Of a stretch of DNA of 10,796 nt, positions 8,483 to 10,796 are shown piece after piece. This DNA is from CANHVK01 sp046304235 (GTDB lineage: Bacteria; Bacteroidota; Bacteroidia; Flavobacteriales_D; Crocinitomicaceae). The notes under the pieces are model-generated. The model had not been told where the DNA came from and did not search any database. It worked only from the letters and a program-made list of their open reading frames with translations. The position numbers and the translations under genes were made by a program. Where the stretch lies: assembly GCA_046304235.1 (NCBI GenBank), contig JBKCEW010000013.1, forward strand, positions 1 to 10,796, written 5' to 3'. Numbering within the stretch: the first letter of the stretch is position 1; the number at the start of each line of letters is the position of its first letter.

Positions 8483-10033
8483 ATGCAAGCAGTCAAAACT
8501 ACCATATTTCCAATAGCTTACGATTATGTTAATCTATTGAATACAATGGCTCAAATGCAGTCTAGTTCAAGTGTTTCTATTCCAGATAATACTGAAGGAA
8601 GAAGAGAATTAGCCATTAAAAAACCGGGTTCAAACCAAATTGTTAGTTTTTGTTCTATGCTCAACAACGGATTGATGCAAGTACGTGATTTTTCTATGGC
8701 AACAAAAACAAATTTTGGAACTTGTTGTGAATTTGAAGAATTAGATACGATTGATACAAATTATTTGATTACAAGTGTTAAACATGCGAATAAAAATGAT
8801 GTTTGGTTAGTAGCAAAGCATATACAAACAAATGAATTCAAGTCTTTTTTATATACGAACACAGCACTTTCAACTAGTCCGATTTTGAGTAAGATTGGTA
8901 AAACATTTTCATCCAATACATTTTTAAATACGGTACTAAAAAGTAATTCAACAACAAATCGTATTGTTTTTAAACCAGGTAATGCAACTACAATTACAGT
9001 AGTCGATTTTAACTCAAGCACTGGAAAAATATCAAACCCGAGATTTATTGAAAATTATAATGGAAAATCGTTTGCGATTTCGAATGATGGAGCCAAACTT
9101 TATGTATCAAGAATAACGGAAAATCAAGAAAAGATTTATGAACTTGATTTTAAATATGGGGCTGTATCAGCAATGCAATCGAATGAAAAATTATTAAAAA
9201 CAATTTCCAATGATACAGTTCGAAATTTATCGATTACTGAAGACGATAGATTACTAGTTACAACACAAAAACCATTGAATTTTGCATTAATTTATCCATC
9301 AAACTTGAATAAAAATGGAGAATATTCAAGAACTCAAATTACGAAAGATTGTGGTTGCAATGAAAAAGTAACCCTAGATTGGGGTAAAAAAGTAATTCCC
9401 AAACCCTATGAATGGGGTGGTGGAACAGGTCCAGCTATTGATATTTATCATGCACAATGGGAAGATGAAGAAAATATATTGTTTGGAAGAAATACGTTTT
9501 CATTCCGAGATTATCCATTCTTGAATGAGAAATTCAATAATTCGTCATTAGTTCCGACAGGATTTAGATACGATGAAGTTGTATATGCTTTTCACCAAGC
9601 GAGCGATGGTTTTGCTTTTCAATTGAGTGATGAATCAAATGGATTTAATGTTTCCTTGTCCGTAAATTCCCCTGAAAATTTTGATCCAAAAACGATTAAA
9701 TATATTCGAAATGTATTTCCAACTGGAAGCGATACGATTGGATTTACCAATGATGTTTTGGTAGAGTTTGAGACCAAAGAAGGTATTTTGCATACGTTTT
9801 CAGGAACTACCTATCCAGCTTTTGTGGAAGCTCAACCGGCATTCTGTAGACTACAAGAAGAAGGGACCTTTCATCTGTTAGATGAGCAAGGTAATTTCCT
9901 TGATCTGGAGACGTGTGAAATTGTGACACATCAAGAAACTAATTATCTAGTACATGAATTTAATCACCTTTTAATTACTGAACAAGGCGAAAGATTGAGT
10001 TTAAATACTATAAATACAATAAATAATTACTAA
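8483..10033 (+). CDS. 516 aa protein with beta-propeller-like repeats, function unknown
   Basis: It starts at the ATG 10 bases after the previous stop and ends in TAA. The N-terminus (MQAVKTTIFPIAYDYVN) has no convincing signal peptide. Residues about 60-270 carry several short beta repeats. The clearest are FAISNDGAKLYVSR (197-210) followed by KIYELDF, and LSITEDDRLLVTT (249-261); the pattern 'S-x-D/N-G-x-x-L-Y-V' is typical of propeller blades of the WD40/YVTN/SMP-30-like kinds. A CGC triplet lies at 290-292 and a Gly-rich loop (EWGGGTGPA) shortly after. The C-terminal third is also beta-rich, with repeated short units ending HLLDEQGNFLDLETCEI and LLITEQGERLSL. I see no catalytic motif. It lies between the giant FN3-containing protein and a tail-fibre-like gene, so a role as a structural or receptor-contacting part of the same particle is plausible, not shown. 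This gene is very AT-rich. Confidence 0.9.
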   Translation: MQAVKTTIFPIAYDYVNLLNTMAQMQSSSSVSIPDNTEGRRELAIKKPGSNQIVSFCSMLNNGLMQVRDFSMATKTNFGTCCEFEELDTIDTNYLITSVKHANKNDVWLVAKHIQTNEFKSFLYTNTALSTSPILSKIGKTFSSNTFLNTVLKSNSTTNRIVFKPGNATTITVVDFNSSTGKISNPRFIENYNGKSFAISNDGAKLYVSRITENQEKIYELDFKYGAVSAMQSNEKLLKTISNDTVRNLSITEDDRLLVTTQKPLNFALIYPSNLNKNGEYSRTQITKDCGCNEKVTLDWGKKVIPKPYEWGGGTGPAIDIYHAQWEDEENILFGRNTFSFRDYPFLNEKFNNSSLVPTGFRYDEVVYAFHQASDGFAFQLSDESNGFNVSLSVNSPENFDPKTIKYIRNVFPTGSDTIGFTNDVLVEFETKEGILHTFSGTTYPAFVEAQPAFCRLQEEGTFHLLDEQGNFLDLETCEIVTHQETNYLVHEFNHLLITEQGERLSLNTINTINNY

Positions 10034-10051
10034 TCTAAAACTATATAGAAT
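10034..10051 (+). promoter_or_regulatory. 18-base gene junction before the tail-fibre-like gene
   Basis: This is the longest gap in the window (TCTAAAACTATATAGAAT). It is A/T-rich and has no Shine-Dalgarno-like site, no inverted repeat and no TAnnTTTG-type Bacteroidota -7 box. Read-through from the upstream genes is the simplest reading. Confidence 0.4.
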
Positions 10052-10796
10052 ATGGCAAATAATCGTAAAATATCGGAACTTCCAAGAGCAACACATGTTA
10101 CCGAAAATGATTTAATTCCAATTGTAAATGAGGAGGTTACAAAAAATGTTTCAATAAAACAATTGGTTGGAGGAGATACTGGATGGCAGAACATTATCGT
10201 AAAATCAAATTATCCTTATCCTACGAATTGGGCGGTTCCTCAATATAGAGTTATAGGTGAAACCGTTCACTTGAGAGGGAGTTTGTATATTCCATTTGCA
10301 TCAAATTCTAAAGTGTTGGTTGATACTAATTTTGTATCATATACGGAAGCTGGATCATTATTTTTTGACTCCAATACAGGATACAATTTACCTTTTGAGG
10401 CAGCCCCAAGCAACAGATTTTTAAAATCAAATGTCTTATTATCAAGAAGGTTAGATTTTATTCAAAACGAAGAGACTTTTACCATTCCTATTGTTGCAAC
10501 AGTGTTATTTATCATTAATACCAATGGTACATTTCAACTAGCAGGTATTTTTGATTATGAAGATTTACCAACAGGTATCGATTCTTTTGGAGCACATCCA
10601 CATAGAATTATTTCTACCAATATTGAAGCTGGTCAACCATTCCCTGATTATTCACACGTCAGTGTAGGAGTTGGTACCAATCATGTAATGTCAATCCCTC
10701 CTCTAACAATTAATAATGTTCAAGTGTTAGCTCCTGAAAATATTGATACTACTAAAATTAATCACTTGGGTGGATTTGGTATTACGTTAGATGGAA
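10052..10796 (+). CDS. Phage tail-fibre-like protein, 3' truncated by window edge
   Basis: The ATG at 10052 follows the previous stop by 18 bases, and 248 codons run open to the right edge. The N-terminus reads NNRKISELPRATHVTENDLIP..VNEEVTKNVSIKQL. This is the widespread opening of phage tail-fibre and appendage proteins ('KISELP-A-x-L-x-x-D-L-(I/V)-P-(I/V)-x-x-x-x-T-x-x-(V/I)-(S/T)-x-x-x-L'), thought to attach the fibre to the tail. Next, GWQNIIV and PQYRVIGETVHLRGSL (about 63-78) resemble the 'Y-R-x-x-G-x-x-V-x-L-R-G' beta segment repeatedly found in tail fibres. The rest is beta-rich with no further motif I recognise. The C-terminal receptor-binding tip, and any chaperone gene, would lie beyond the window. 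It could belong to a phage, a prophage or a tail-derived injection system. It shares the strand and tight spacing of the genes before it. Confidence 0.85.
   Translation, partial: MANNRKISELPRATHVTENDLIPIVNEEVTKNVSIKQLVGGDTGWQNIIVKSNYPYPTNWAVPQYRVIGETVHLRGSLYIPFASNSKVLVDTNFVSYTEAGSLFFDSNTGYNLPFEAAPSNRFLKSNVLLSRRLDFIQNEETFTIPIVATVLFIINTNGTFQLAGIFDYEDLPTGIDSFGAHPHRIISTNIEAGQPFPDYSHVSVGVGTNHVMSIPPLTINNVQVLAPENIDTTKINHLGGFGITLDG

Noticed and set aside
9350..9358. CGC triplet (residues 290-292) in the 516 aa protein as a metal or redox site
   Set aside because: There is no partner Cys/His pair nearby in a recognisable zinc or disulfide pattern; it is not enough to claim a function.
10034..10051. 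Possible promoter in the A/T-rich gap before the fibre gene
   Set aside because: No TAnnTTTG box with an upstream TTG element at the right distance can be seen, and A/T-richness is general in this region.

Overview
This is an AT-rich window, coding on the + strand from edge to edge. It holds four consecutive genes: a 5'-truncated protein of at least 1026 aa, a protein of about 1792 aa, a 516 aa protein, and the first 248 codons of a fourth. The gaps between genes are only 10 to 18 bases. The gaps show no convincing Shine-Dalgarno spacing. Together with the base composition and the style of the proteins (giant beta-rich proteins, FN3-like modules, a propeller-like protein), this suggests a member of the Bacteroidota, probably the Flavobacteriia, or a phage or prophage of one. 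No 16S or housekeeping gene is present to confirm this.

Layout: (1) 2-3082 is a large protein open at the left edge, with a long helical, coiled-coil-like middle between beta-rich parts. (2) 3094-8472 is a giant protein with an unrecognised N-terminal region, a carbohydrate-binding/jelly-roll-like module near residues 258-421, a long unrecognised centre, and two FN3-like modules at the C-terminus. (3) 8483-10033 is a 516 aa protein with beta-propeller-like repeats and no signal peptide. (4) 10052 to the right edge is a protein whose N-terminus matches the common phage tail-fibre opening (KISELP, then DLIPIV, then TKNVSIKQL), followed by a tail-fibre-like beta segment.

The tail-fibre-like gene is the only one whose class I can name with fair confidence. 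By context I infer that the set is the distal, host-contacting part of a phage tail or a tail-derived contractile injection system (prophage, R-type tailocin or eCIS). In that reading the large proteins would be baseplate or appendage components and the CBM-like, FN3-like and propeller-like modules would contact a surface or glycan. None of the diagnostic core genes (sheath, tube, baseplate J, tape measure, ATPase) lies in this window, so the exact system cannot be decided here. No RNA genes, CRISPR arrays, insertion sequences, terminators or recognisable promoters were found. G+C falls clearly between the first gene and the three that follow, which hints that they differ in history or in expression constraints.
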